Origin: Pseudoalteromonas luteoviolacea
Lineage (GTDB): Bacteria > Pseudomonadota > Gammaproteobacteria > Enterobacterales > Alteromonadaceae
Direction: 5' to 3'
Assembly (NCBI RefSeq): GCF_001750165.1
Contig: NZ_CP015411.1
Coordinates: 2,942,001 to 3,006,000 of the forward strand
DNA: 64,000 nt
This document shows positions 63,837 through 64,000 of the stretch, one piece after another (position 1 is the first letter of the stretch; the number at the start of each line of letters is the position of its first letter). The position numbers were made by a program, and so were the translations under genes. The notes below the pieces were generated by a model that saw nothing but the letters and a program-made list of their open reading frames with translations, had not been told where the DNA came from and did no database searches.

Positions 63837-64000
63837 GGATCACTCCTAACTATAAAATTTAACGAATCGTTTTACGTCAAAAAGTACATATTTAAAATTT
63901 CTTGCTGCACTTTATAGCTTGCGTATAAAAGCTAACACGTATTTTTTAAATACAAAAAACGGTTATAGAAAATTAAAATAGAGCATCAAATCACCAATTA

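Noticed and set aside
1..64000. CRISPR array, prophage, integron, tRNA or rRNA genes
   Set aside because: No regularly spaced repeats, phage structural or integrase genes, cloverleaf-forming segments or rRNA-like stretches were recognised on either strand by reading; a tRNA scan was not possible.

Overview
The window looks like a chromosomal stretch from a marine gammaproteobacterium of the order Alteromonadales, most likely Pseudoalteromonas. The grounds are a moderately low GC content, a Cyo-type quinol oxidase operon followed by a SCO gene, ETF genes with LiuR-like operators, many secreted hydrolases and TonB-linked functions, and chitin-binding tails on secreted proteins. The genus is inferred from gene content and style; no rRNA or tRNA gene was found.

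Layout. 1-3.8 kb: 3' end of cyoB, then cyoC, cyoD, cyoE, a SCO-family copper chaperone and a small secreted protein in one tight operon. 3.8-7.6 kb: a glycosyltransferase, two secreted proteins of unknown role (one a likely tectonin-type propeller) and an intact IS5-family (IS903-like) element with inverted repeats and a perfect 9-bp target duplication. 7.8-14.1 kb: a secreted acid-phosphatase-like enzyme in an operon with a TonB-dependent receptor, then a membrane GGDEF protein with a degenerate active site overlapping an AraC regulator. 16-19.5 kb: etfBA divergent from ETF-ubiquinone oxidoreductase, with palindromic operators between them. 19.6-31.5 kb: housekeeping and accessory enzymes (thioesterase, two RidA proteins, a CheY-like receiver, HAD, ASCH, azoreductase/LysR, TetR/HPP, aminotransferase, cytochrome b561), a secreted NTF2-like protein with a chitin-binding tail, and a GspG-like gene with a decayed tandem copy. 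31.5-40.5 kb: gamma-glutamylcyclotransferase-like protein, bicovalent-type flavin oxidase, a two-component system, a periplasmic M17 aminopeptidase and a secreted metzincin with a chitin-binding tail. 40.5-52 kb: lipoproteins, a beta-propeller, a beta-helix protein, a large tyrosine-decarboxylase-like enzyme, an endonuclease/phosphatase-family lipoprotein and a frameshifted MerB-like gene. 52-56 kb: a metallo-beta-lactamase-fold enzyme divergent from a CadC-like membrane regulator.

The most interesting part is 56.7-58.7 kb: an ATP-grasp peptide maturase (MvdC/MvdD type) followed 16 bp later by an unannotated 59-residue ORF with the layout of a RiPP precursor (charged leader, Ser/Thr then Asp-rich C-terminal core), an intercistronic hairpin and a small secreted protein. 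This is a candidate graspetide (omega-ester peptide) cassette whose core does not match the microviridin or marinostatin cores I know. It lies in AT-rich DNA. On its right are a decayed Y1-transposase-like gene and a degraded second copy of the 3' end of the CadC-like gene that borders it on the left, so the cassette sits between direct repeats and looks acquired or rearranged.

60-64 kb: NTF2-like lipoprotein, S9 prolyl-oligopeptidase-type peptidase, TipA-like MerR regulator and a 58-residue membrane protein. No CRISPR array, prophage, replication origin or RNA gene was recognised; one orphan terminator suggests a possible small RNA.
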